64,000 bases of DNA from Falsiruegeria litorea R37. Lineage in GTDB: Bacteria; Pseudomonadota; Alphaproteobacteria; Rhodobacterales; Rhodobacteraceae. The translations under genes were made by a program, and so were the position numbers. Of the stretch, positions 33,202 to 40,968 are shown piece by piece; position 1 is the first letter of the stretch; every line of letters begins with the position of its first letter. The stretch covers positions 496,001-560,000 of the forward strand of contig NZ_FWFO01000001.1 of the NCBI RefSeq assembly GCF_900172225.1. The letters run 5' to 3'. Below the pieces are notes generated by a model. The model was not told the DNA's origin. It saw nothing but the letters and a program-made list of their open reading frames with translations, and made no database searches.

Positions 33202-34740
33202 TCACGCGACCTTGTCGGGTTTTGCCGGGGCCACATACGGCAACCGGGCTTTGGCCTTGGTGTCAGCCGCACCCGCGTTGCGGATGTAGCGGCGATCGTC
33301 ATCCTCGCGCACGAGGTTGACGTATGAGGGTTCGCCCCCCGTGATCTTGTGGATGGCCAGACGGCGTTCCTGGCTGGCGCGGATCTGCACCCGCAGGGTG
33401 TCCGGGTCCCAACCATCGAACAGGATCGCCTCCAGCTCGGCCCGCAGGTCGGCATTGGCAGGATCGTCGGCCAGGTTGTTGACCTCGTTCGGATCGTCGT
33501 CGGTGTTGTAGAGCAGGGTATCCACCCCCTCGAGCCACATCAGTTTCCATGGTCCACGCTTGACCATACGACTGGGGCCGGTGGAGCCGTCGGCGGCAAA
33601 CTCGCCAATGCACAGGTCATTCATTGCGTCAGTGTTGCCGTTCAGAGCAGGAACCAGCGAATGCCCATCAATGGGGGCGGCGTAACCATCCCATGCCTCA
33701 CCTGCCGCCATGTCCATCAGTGTCGGCATCAGGTCCACGAGCGAGCAGTTTTTTTTCACGCGGGCAGCGGAATAGCGGTTCGGGGCATGCACGATGAACG
33801 GCACTTTTGAGGCCCATTCAAAGAAATGCTGTTTGAACCACATCCCCCGCTCGCCCATCATCTCGCCATGATCGGCGGTGATGATGACGATGGTGTTTTC
33901 GCTTAGCCCGGTTTTTTCCAGCACATCCATCATCTGGCCGATCTTCTCGTCGATATAGGAAATCATGCCGTAATACCCGTGCCGGGCCATGCGGCGGTGC
34001 TCATCCGTGACGGTGAATTCATGCCGCGATTGGCAATAGTGCAGATTGCGGCTCAGGTGATCCATGGTGTTTTCTTCGAGCGGCGGAACGGCGGGACTTT
34101 CGATATCGTCGTGATCGTAAAGGTCCCAGTACTCCTGTCCGATCACGAATGGCGAATGCGGAGAGGTAAAGGAAACCGTCAGCATGAAGGGGCGGCCATC
34201 GTCCTTGCGCGCCAGGTCATAGAGCGCCTGGGTGCCGTGATAGGCGACCTCGTCATCGTAATCCATTTGCAGTGTGCGCACGGCAGGGCCGCTTTCGATG
34301 ATCGGGGCCATGGTTAGGTTGGTGGGCTTGTATTCGCGACCCTTCGACCAATCGACCGTCCAGGCAAAGTTCGCGGGATAGATCTCGGTCGTATGGCGTT
34401 TTTCATAGCCGTGCATCTGGTCGGGGCCGACAAAGTGCATCTTGCCCGACATCTCGACGCGGTAATCCAACCCGCGCAAGTAATGGGCAAAGGTCGGGAT
34501 GTCGGCGTGAAATTCATTGGCGTTGTCGTACATCTCGATGGCGAACGGCAGGCGTCCGGCATGCATCGAGGCGCGCGAAGGCCCGCACATGGGCAGATTG
34601 CAATAGCAGTTTTCGAAAACGACCCCTTCGTCCGCCAGCCGGTCGATGTTCGGCGCCTTGACGGTCTTGTTGCCATAGGGCGCAAGGGCGTTGGCAGCGA
34701 GTTGGTCGGCCTGAATGAATAGGATGTTGGGACGGGTCAT
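33202..34740 (-). CDS. betC: Sulfatase, choline-sulfatase-like
   Basis: A type I sulfatase of 512 residues. Cys52 in MCGPSRASMHAGR is the CxPSR cysteine converted to formylglycine. Asp12 in IQADQLA and the later TADHGEMMGERGMWFK supply metal ligands. The last 60 residues (GWDPDTLRVQIRASQERR) match the short C-terminal domain of choline sulfatases, and overall length is the same, so the betC symbol is used by similarity. No betB or betI is nearby, so another sulfate ester is possible. It lies between the TTT binding protein and the GMC gene, in one leftward operon. Start at 34740 (MTRPNILFIQ). Confidence 0.85.
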   Translation of the reverse strand: MTRPNILFIQADQLAANALAPYGNKTVKAPNIDRLADEGVVFENCYCNLPMCGPSRASMHAGRLPFAIEMYDNANEFHADIPTFAHYLRGLDYRVEMSGKMHFVGPDQMHGYEKRHTTEIYPANFAWTVDWSKGREYKPTNLTMAPIIESGPAVRTLQMDYDDEVAYHGTQALYDLARKDDGRPFMLTVSFTSPHSPFVIGQEYWDLYDHDDIESPAVPPLEENTMDHLSRNLHYCQSRHEFTVTDEHRRMARHGYYGMISYIDEKIGQMMDVLEKTGLSENTIVIITADHGEMMGERGMWFKQHFFEWASKVPFIVHAPNRYSAARVKKNCSLVDLMPTLMDMAAGEAWDGYAAPIDGHSLVPALNGNTDAMNDLCIGEFAADGSTGPSRMVKRGPWKLMWLEGVDTLLYNTDDDPNEVNNLADDPANADLRAELEAILFDGWDPDTLRVQIRASQERRLAIHKITGGEPSYVNLVREDDDRRYIRNAGAADTKAKARLPYVAPAKPDKVA

Positions 34741-34766
34741 CGTGTTAAATCCGATTGATTGTTTCA

Positions 34767-34793
34767 GGTGGGCGGCGTGGTGGGCACGCCACC
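34767..34793 (-). terminator. Intercistronic hairpin after the TTT binding-protein gene
   Basis: GGCGTG/CACGCC with flanking GGG/CCC forms a stem between the binding-protein stop and the sulfatase start. As with tauA, it may raise the binding-protein level relative to the genes downstream. Confidence 0.45.
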
Positions 34794-34816
34794 CAAAGGT
34801 CTCTCGTGAGTGGTGA

Positions 34817-35797
34817 TCAGCGAATGGTGAGACCCAGTTTGTCCAGCGCCGAGTCAAAGACTTTGTACTGCGCTTCGACAAAGGCCTTGGTTTCTTCGGG
34901 GCTGCGAATGTCGACAACGTTGCCCAACTGCGTGGTCATGCGGTTCCAGGCTTTGTCGTCTTTCAGCTTTTGCAGGGTGTCGGTCCAAGCGGCGACAACA
35001 TCTTCGGGCAGATCGGGCGGGCCGTAGATGGCGCTCCAACCGATGATCTGTTCCATGTCGGGGTACCCCAATTCGCTTACAGTGGGGATGTCACCTACGG
35101 CTTCGAACCGCTCGGGCGTGGTGATGGCCAGCGCTTTGAGCTGTCCGCCCTCAATGGCGTTGATCACACCCGACAGGTTCTGCCACATGAAATCGACCTG
35201 ACCGCCAATAATCGCGGCGCGCGCCTTTCCGCCGCCTTTGTAAGGGACGTGAATCAGGTTGTCGGCGTTGGCCCCCATGGTATCGGCCATAACAGCGGTT
35301 GCGATGTGCAGTAGCGTGCCAACCCCGGCCGAGCCGTAGGTCATTTCGGTGCCGTCTTTGATGGCTGCCTCAAACTCGGCAAAGCTGTTGATCGGGCTGT
35401 CACCGGCCACCACCAGAACAAAAGGATTGGTTTCAATCAGGCCCAGCATGGTGAAGTCGTCCCACTCATACGGGATCGTCTTGTTCATCGCCGGCACGCC
35501 CATTTGCGAGCCCACACGCGCGGACAACAGAGTATAGCCGTCCGCCTTGGAGTTGATGACGAAGTTCGAGCCCACAACGCCGGCCGCGCCGGTGCGGTTC
35601 ACGGCCAGGATCGGCTGTCCCAGATAGCTGGGCGCGGTGCCCGAAATCAGACGTGCGGACAGGTCAGCGGCACCGCCAGGACCGTATGGGATGACCATGG
35701 TGATCGGGCGATCAGGATAGCCTTCGGCTTGGGCCGAGGTCAGCGATGCAACCGCAATCGCGGCGCCCGCTGCCAGTGATTTGATGAGTGTTTTCAT
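34817..35797 (-). CDS. Tripartite tricarboxylate transporter substrate-binding protein (TctC/BUG)
   Basis: Periplasmic binding protein of 326 residues with signal peptide MKTLIKSLAAGAAIAVASLT...AQA. The mature part has YPDRPITMVIPYGPGGAADLSAR, quoted here as YPDRPITMVIPYGPGG, which is the family start, then NRTGAAGVVGSNFV, TYGSAGVGTLLHIA and HVPYKGGGKARAAIIGGQVD. TTT systems usually carry carboxylates, but this one is the first gene of the sulfatase-GMC operon. Its membrane partners tctB and tctA lie on the divergent side. GGGAGGAACTC precedes the ATG. Confidence 0.92.
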   Translation of the reverse strand: MKTLIKSLAAGAAIAVASLTSAQAEGYPDRPITMVIPYGPGGAADLSARLISGTAPSYLGQPILAVNRTGAAGVVGSNFVINSKADGYTLLSARVGSQMGVPAMNKTIPYEWDDFTMLGLIETNPFVLVVAGDSPINSFAEFEAAIKDGTEMTYGSAGVGTLLHIATAVMADTMGANADNLIHVPYKGGGKARAAIIGGQVDFMWQNLSGVINAIEGGQLKALAITTPERFEAVGDIPTVSELGYPDMEQIIGWSAIYGPPDLPEDVVAAWTDTLQKLKDDKAWNRMTTQLGNVVDIRSPEETKAFVEAQYKVFDSALDKLGLTIR

Positions 35798-35872
35798 GAG
35801 TTCCTCCCAGAGAGATTCGGCCTGTTTTTCCTTGGCCGTGTAAGGTTTTGGTTGACTTCGGCCCTTTCTCAG

Positions 35873-35889
35873 GACAGTTTGTTACTGTC
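35873..35889. promoter_or_regulatory. Candidate operator for the ROK repressor
   Basis: GACAGT-TTGTT-ACTGTC is a perfect 6-bp inverted repeat with a 5-base spacer. It lies in the 118-base divergent gap, 26 bases before the ROK gene start and downstream of a TTGACT (35852-35857) that may be a -35 element. Confidence 0.55.
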
Positions 35890-35915
35890 TGTAATTAACT
35901 CGGAACCGAAAACAA

Positions 35916-37121
35916 ATGCAAGACACTTTGCCAAACACACTTTCCACGGCAGGCATTCGGCGCGCCAATCGAGAGGAGATTTTGCGCACGGTTTTCTTGC
36001 AAGGCGGGACAACCCGTTTGCAGCTGGTCAAGCACACCGGGTTGACCGGGGCGGCGGTCTCGCGCATCACCCGCGAGCTGATTGAGGCCGGGCTGCTGGT
36101 CGAAGGCGAGCGTGTTCAATCCAAAGGGAAAACTGGTCGCAAAGAGGTCACGCTGAGCATGGCTCAGAGCACGGCATTTGTTCTTGGGTTCACGGTCACG
36201 GCCAACCGCCTTTCGGTGGGTGTTTCGGATGTTTCAGGCACTGAGATCGAGACGCGCCAATTGCACATCAGCCGTACTCGCGCCGAAGAGGTTTTGCGCG
36301 CTTTGTGCGAAACCGCGCATGCCATGATTGCCGAACTGGGTCTTGAGTCGAATCGCATCATTGGCGTCGGTGTGATGGTTGCGGCGGCCAGTCGAAACTG
36401 TGTCGACGGGGTGGTAACATCCGCGCCATTGGGGTGGACCAGCGTACCCGTGGGGCAGCTGATCGAAGAAAACATGTGTTTGCCCGTCAGTGTCGAAGTG
36501 CGCGCCGTATCGCTGCTGCAGGTTGAAATGGCTCGCGGGCAAGGAGCTGGGCAGAGCGATCTGGTTCTGGTCAACAACAGTCTTGGTGTCGGGGCCGCTG
36601 CGGTGTTGGGCGGTGTTCAACTGGCCGGGGCTTCTTGTGATATCGCGCATCTTGCCTTTGCAGGAGACAGTCGTCCGTGTGCTTGCGGTCGTAAAGGGTG
36701 CCTGGAAAGCACAGCGTCAGGATTTGCCGTCGTCGACCAACTGATTGCGGCCGGTAAACTGGAACCGGCACGCGATAGCAGCCGCAAGGCGGCAGCTTTG
36801 GCCCGCGCACTGCAAATGGCCGAAGACGGGGATGGAGAGGTCAAGCGTGCGTTTTTTGAGGCAGGTCAGCGCATGGCGCTTGGACTGGATGCCGTAGCTG
36901 CGCTTTTGGGGCCTTCGAGCATCATCCTGGCCGGGGAAACTGGTCGTCAGCCAGATTTTGTCGAAGGTGCGCGCAATCATTTGCGGTCGTTGCGGGTCAC
37001 AGAACCTGACTTTGAACTGCTGGTCAGTCAAGTCACCTCGAACACTGCTGTCATCAACTATGCGCTGGAGCGGTTCTTGTTCTCCAGCGAATTGGATTTG
37101 GATCGCCTGCAGGCGGACTAA
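35916..37121 (+). CDS. ROK family transcriptional repressor
   Basis: A 401-residue regulator with an N-terminal winged HTH (IRRANREEILRTVFLQGG, then TRLQLVKHTGLTGAAVSRITREL) and a ROK sugar-kinase-like domain. The zinc motif CACGRKGCLES is present. The ATP-binding and catalytic DGD-type residues of true kinases are not evident, so it is a ligand-sensing repressor rather than a kinase. It stands between the two arms of the sulfatase/TTT island and probably controls both. NagC/Mlc-type ligands are sugars or sugar phosphates, which hints that the inducer could be sugar-like. Confidence 0.9.
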   Translation: MQDTLPNTLSTAGIRRANREEILRTVFLQGGTTRLQLVKHTGLTGAAVSRITRELIEAGLLVEGERVQSKGKTGRKEVTLSMAQSTAFVLGFTVTANRLSVGVSDVSGTEIETRQLHISRTRAEEVLRALCETAHAMIAELGLESNRIIGVGVMVAAASRNCVDGVVTSAPLGWTSVPVGQLIEENMCLPVSVEVRAVSLLQVEMARGQGAGQSDLVLVNNSLGVGAAAVLGGVQLAGASCDIAHLAFAGDSRPCACGRKGCLESTASGFAVVDQLIAAGKLEPARDSSRKAAALARALQMAEDGDGEVKRAFFEAGQRMALGLDAVAALLGPSSIILAGETGRQPDFVEGARNHLRSLRVTEPDFELLVSQVTSNTAVINYALERFLFSSELDLDRLQAD

Positions 37122-37141
37122 AGGAACCGAAGGGAGGAAAC

Positions 37142-37624
37142 ATGTCAAAATCTTCGGACATCATAGCAGGGGCGGTCTTTCTGACGCTCGGGTTGCTGTT
37201 GATTTTTGTGTTGATACCGGTGGGTGTCGACGAGCCACGGAAGGTGCCCTTCGCAGCAGCCTCTCCATCGTATTATCCAAAGCTGATCGGCTATGTGATC
37301 GCGCTTATCGGTGCGGCCATTTTGGTTCTGGGCGTGCGGCGTTCGTCAGACGATGCGCCGTCTGTCGGGCTTGCACCCTATGCCAAGGTGCCCGTCGCAA
37401 TGGGGATCATGGCGGTGTTCTATCTGTTGCTTCCCGTTCTGGGCTTTATCGTGGGTGCAATGCTGTCGCTTTGTGCGCTGATGATGCTGGCGGGGGAGCG
37501 CTCTCCCAAGGTGCTGGTGCTGGTTTCGATCCTGTTGCCGCTTGGCCTGTACCTCTTCTTTGCCAAGGTCGCGGGGATCCCGATCCCGTCGGGCCCCTTG
37601 GAACCCTATCTGATAAGGATCTGA
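37142..37624 (+). CDS. tctB: Tripartite tricarboxylate transporter small permease (TctB)
   Basis: Inner-membrane protein of 160 residues with four helices (about 8-28, 42-60, 80-110 split in two, and 125-150). FAAASPSYYPKLIGYVIALIG-like beginning (motif SYYPKLIGYVIALIG) is the usual TctB landmark. It follows the ROK gene by 20 bases with GGAGGAAAC before the ATG, and is followed by tctA after four bases. With TctA it forms the membrane part of the TTT importer served by the binding protein on the divergent strand. Confidence 0.9.
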   Translation: MSKSSDIIAGAVFLTLGLLLIFVLIPVGVDEPRKVPFAAASPSYYPKLIGYVIALIGAAILVLGVRRSSDDAPSVGLAPYAKVPVAMGIMAVFYLLLPVLGFIVGAMLSLCALMMLAGERSPKVLVLVSILLPLGLYLFFAKVAGIPIPSGPLEPYLIRI

Positions 37625-37628
37625 ACCG

Positions 37629-39119
37629 ATGCTGGATACACTGGCCAATGCCTTTGCCCTGTTTGCGTCGATCGACAATGTCATCGTGCTGTTCATCGGC
37701 GTGGTCGTCGGAACGGTCGTGGGCGCGATCCCCGGCATGACAACCCCGATGGCGGTGGCGCTGACGCTGCCGTTCACCTTTTCCATGCCACCCGTCACCG
37801 GCATCTTGCTGCTTTTGGGAGTCTACAAGGGCGGGATCTATGGCGGTTCGATCACCGCGATCCTGATCAACGCGCCAGGTACCCCTGCCGCGTCATGCAC
37901 CGTGCTCGACGGCTATCCACTGGCGCGCAAGGGGCAGGCACGTCGCGCCCTCGATATCGCGCTATATGCATCCTGCGTCGCGGACTTCATCTCGAACATT
38001 TCGCTGATCCTGTTTGCTGGGGTTCTGGCGAGCTTCGCGCTTAAGTTCCAGTCGCCCGAAGTCTTCACGCTGGTTGTCTTCTCGTTGACCATCATCGCGG
38101 GCGTGTCTGGGGATCAACTGCTCAAAGGGCTGGGCGCCGCTGGTCTGGGCCTGCTCTTGGCTACTGTGGGTCTGGATCTGCTCTACGGCACCAACCGGTT
38201 CGTTTTTGGTGACGTCAACCTGATGAGCGGCTTGAACTTCATCCCCGTTCTGATCGGCCTGTTCGCGGTGCCCGAAATCATCAACTACTTCGTCAAGAAG
38301 GATGTTGAGCTGGAACAATCCAAACTCGCCGGCATCGGGGCAAGCTGGACGGATTTCAAAAGCTGTCTGAAATCGATCATTCGCGGCTCGTTCATCGGGG
38401 TTATTCTGGGCGCGGTTCCGGGTATCGGCGGGGCGCCGTCGGCCTTTCTGTCCTATTCCGAGGCGCGCCGGACATCCAAGAACAAGGCAAACTTCGGCAA
38501 GGGTGAGATCGAAGGCGTCGCCGCAGCAGAAGCTGGCAACAACGGCGTGGCTGGTGCGACGATGATCCCGCTTCTGGCACTCGGCATTCCGGGTGACATC
38601 ATCACCGCGATCATCCTGGGGGCCTTCATGATCCACGGGCTGCGGCCGGGGCCGCTGATGTTCCAGCAGAACATCGACCTGATCTATGCCATCTTCATCG
38701 GTATCATGCTCAGCTCGTTCTACCTGCTGATCGTGGGCAAGGCGTCGATCCGGATCATTTCCAAGATTGCGGACATCCCGCAGCGGGTGCTGTTCCCGAT
38801 CGTGCTGATCCTGTGTGTCTTTGGCGCCTATGCCGTCAACAACTCGACCTATGATGTCGGCGTCATGCTGGTGATGGGGCTGGTGGGTTATGCGATGCTC
38901 AAGATGGCGATCCCTGCGGCGCCGTTCCTAATTGCCTTCATCCTTGGGCCGCTGTTAGAGGACAACTTCCGCCAGTCTCTGACGATCTCGAGGGGGGATT
39001 ACAGTATCTTCTTTAGCTCGACGATTTGCTGGGTATTCTGGGGGCTGACCGCGTTGACCATCGGGCTGCTGATCTGGCAGCGCGTGGGCGGCGTCAAAAC
39101 CGAGGTGCCACTGTCTTGA
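37629..39119 (+). CDS. tctA: Tripartite tricarboxylate transporter large permease (TctA)
   Basis: Large permease, 496 residues, about 12 membrane segments. The conserved motif GAIPGMTTPMAVALTLPFTF and its repeat GAVPGIGGAPSAFLSYSEA carry the two GxxPGxGG-like signatures of TctA, and GGIYGGSITAILINAPGTPA and PLLALGIPGDIITAIILGA are also family marks. The metallophosphoesterase start overlaps its stop. Confidence 0.95.
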   Translation: MLDTLANAFALFASIDNVIVLFIGVVVGTVVGAIPGMTTPMAVALTLPFTFSMPPVTGILLLLGVYKGGIYGGSITAILINAPGTPAASCTVLDGYPLARKGQARRALDIALYASCVADFISNISLILFAGVLASFALKFQSPEVFTLVVFSLTIIAGVSGDQLLKGLGAAGLGLLLATVGLDLLYGTNRFVFGDVNLMSGLNFIPVLIGLFAVPEIINYFVKKDVELEQSKLAGIGASWTDFKSCLKSIIRGSFIGVILGAVPGIGGAPSAFLSYSEARRTSKNKANFGKGEIEGVAAAEAGNNGVAGATMIPLLALGIPGDIITAIILGAFMIHGLRPGPLMFQQNIDLIYAIFIGIMLSSFYLLIVGKASIRIISKIADIPQRVLFPIVLILCVFGAYAVNNSTYDVGVMLVMGLVGYAMLKMAIPAAPFLIAFILGPLLEDNFRQSLTISRGDYSIFFSSTICWVFWGLTALTIGLLIWQRVGGVKTEVPLS

Positions 39120-40846
39120 CCGATCCGCTGTTCACGTTTGCCGTCTTCACCGACACACACATCCGCGCGCCCGAAGGCGACCTGTCGTCTCCCTATGCGG
39201 TGAACAACAAGGCCAACGCGCGGGCCGAGGTGGCGGCGGCACTTGTGGCAGCGCAGGAACCGGCTTTGACCATTCACCTGGGTGACATGGTGCACCCCTT
39301 GCCGCATATGTCGGCCTATGAACCGGCGTGTCAGGAGGCGCGCCGGGTCTTTGCCTGTCTCGAACCCAACCTGCACTTTGTTCCGGGCAACCATGATATT
39401 GGCGACAAACCGCATGATGCCTCTCCTGCTGGAGCAGTGACACCAGAGGCAGTTACCGCGTATTCCGGCCAGTTCGGCGAGCAGTGGTCTTGCGTAGATC
39501 ACGGCGATTGTCGTTTCGTTCTGATCAACTCGTCCATCGTTGGCAGCGGGCTGGAGACCGAGCAGGAACAGTTCGATTGGCTTGAAGAAGTGCTGGCCAC
39601 CGACAAGCGCACCTTTCTGTTCTCGCACTATCCGCTCTTCATCGATGCGGTGGATGAGGACGAGCACTATGACAACTATGGGCTCGAGGGTCGCGCGCGG
39701 CTGCTCGAGGTGATCAAACGGCACGGGGTCGAGGCGGTGTTGTCTGGCCATGTGCATCAGTTCTTCTTCAATCGCGTTGGTGAGACAAAGTTCTACTGCT
39801 TGCCTGCCACCAGTTTTACCCGCCAGGATTTTGCCGAGCTCTACAACGCAGGCCCCGAGGCCGAGTTTGGCCGCAATGACCGTGGCAAGTTCGGGATTAT
39901 GCTGGTCGATGTTCTAGCCGATGGGCACCGGCTTCGATTTGTTCCCACAGGCGGTGCCGAATCCGATGCCGTCGTGGATATGAGCCAGCGCAAACCGCCC
40001 GCGAAATCCGGACTTGTGCCGTTCATGCGCCACGCTTGGTATCAGAGCCGCGATCTGCCTTACACCGGCGCGATGGAGGAGTTCTCACGCAAGCGGGCAC
40101 GCAATGACTACCCGTTGTTGCGCTTGTGGCAGATGGGGATCGAAACAGTCCGCACGCCGCTGGCCGACCTGGCGCGCCCCGAAAGCCTGCGCCGGGTTCA
40201 GGACTTTGCGGCGACCGGTCTTCGCTTCCACATGTTCACAACTTCGATGCCCAATGATGCCATGTTGGCGCTGATCGCGGAAAATCGCGATGCACTCGCC
40301 GGGCTTGAGATCGTGCAGGTCGAACCGGATCTGGTACGGGTAAAAGAGATTGCAAAGGCGCTGATGAAAGTGGCGAATGTGCCTCTTTACGTCAGCCGAG
40401 CCGCAACTTCGGCCGACAACGCAGTCGAAGGGCAGATCTATGCTCACAACGTCTGGACCGGGTATCGTTACGCGCGTCGGGCCGAAATTTTGGACGCCCT
40501 GGCCGACACCGGCTTGCCCTTGCGCCCGGTCTTCGCCGTAGGTTGGCGAGCCGATTGGCTGGGCAAGATTGGTGGCCTTCAGGACGCGTTTGAACATCGC
40601 GGGATCGAGGGGGCCGTGGCAGTTCAACTGATGACTGGCAGCCCTGCAACCGCCAACTTCGATGATGATTACATTGTCGAAAGCGTGGCCGAGCTGGTGC
40701 GTGGCCGGACGCGGCACCCGCGCGTCACCGTGATGCTGGATACGTTCGAGACCCTCGACCGCGGTTACAACCCACGCCATGGGCTGATCGACCGCCTGGG
40801 TAATCTGACCCCTGCGGGTCGGTCATTGACCTTGTCTCGCGATTGA
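39116..40846 (+). CDS. Metallophosphoesterase with unknown C-terminal domain
   Basis: Two-domain protein of about 576 residues. Residues 1-290 are a calcineurin-like phosphoesterase: FTDTHIRAPEG (Asp13, His15), HLGDMVHP (Asp57), PGNHD (91-94), FSHYPLF (His171) and LSGHVHQFF (His212, His214), a full metal-ligand set like CpdA/GpdQ phosphodiesterases. Residues about 300-576 are alpha/beta repeats resembling a TIM-barrel-like fold (LLRLWQMGIETVRTPLADL, NVPLYVSRAATSADN, VTVMLDTFETLDRGYNPRHG) that I do not recognise. The TTG start at 39116 overlaps the tctA stop (TTGA); no ATG is available. Confidence 0.82.
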   Translation: MTDPLFTFAVFTDTHIRAPEGDLSSPYAVNNKANARAEVAAALVAAQEPALTIHLGDMVHPLPHMSAYEPACQEARRVFACLEPNLHFVPGNHDIGDKPHDASPAGAVTPEAVTAYSGQFGEQWSCVDHGDCRFVLINSSIVGSGLETEQEQFDWLEEVLATDKRTFLFSHYPLFIDAVDEDEHYDNYGLEGRARLLEVIKRHGVEAVLSGHVHQFFFNRVGETKFYCLPATSFTRQDFAELYNAGPEAEFGRNDRGKFGIMLVDVLADGHRLRFVPTGGAESDAVVDMSQRKPPAKSGLVPFMRHAWYQSRDLPYTGAMEEFSRKRARNDYPLLRLWQMGIETVRTPLADLARPESLRRVQDFAATGLRFHMFTTSMPNDAMLALIAENRDALAGLEIVQVEPDLVRVKEIAKALMKVANVPLYVSRAATSADNAVEGQIYAHNVWTGYRYARRAEILDALADTGLPLRPVFAVGWRADWLGKIGGLQDAFEHRGIEGAVAVQLMTGSPATANFDDDYIVESVAELVRGRTRHPRVTVMLDTFETLDRGYNPRHGLIDRLGNLTPAGRSLTLSRD

Positions 40847-40883
40847 GCACCTGTGACTTCGGGTCGCAAACGACCTGCGGTCT

Positions 40884-40905
40884 GACGCCAACTTGAGGTT
40901 GGCGT
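40884..40905 (+). terminator. Hairpin after the metallophosphoesterase gene
   Basis: ACGCCAAC and GTTGGCGT form an 8-bp stem followed by TGCGCCTTTCC. A weak terminator that marks the end of the sulfatase/TTT island. Confidence 0.5.
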
Positions 40906-40968
40906 TGCGCCTTTCCTGTGATCATTATCTTTGCACCTGCAAAAACGCGGTCTTGAAGGGGAGAGGTC

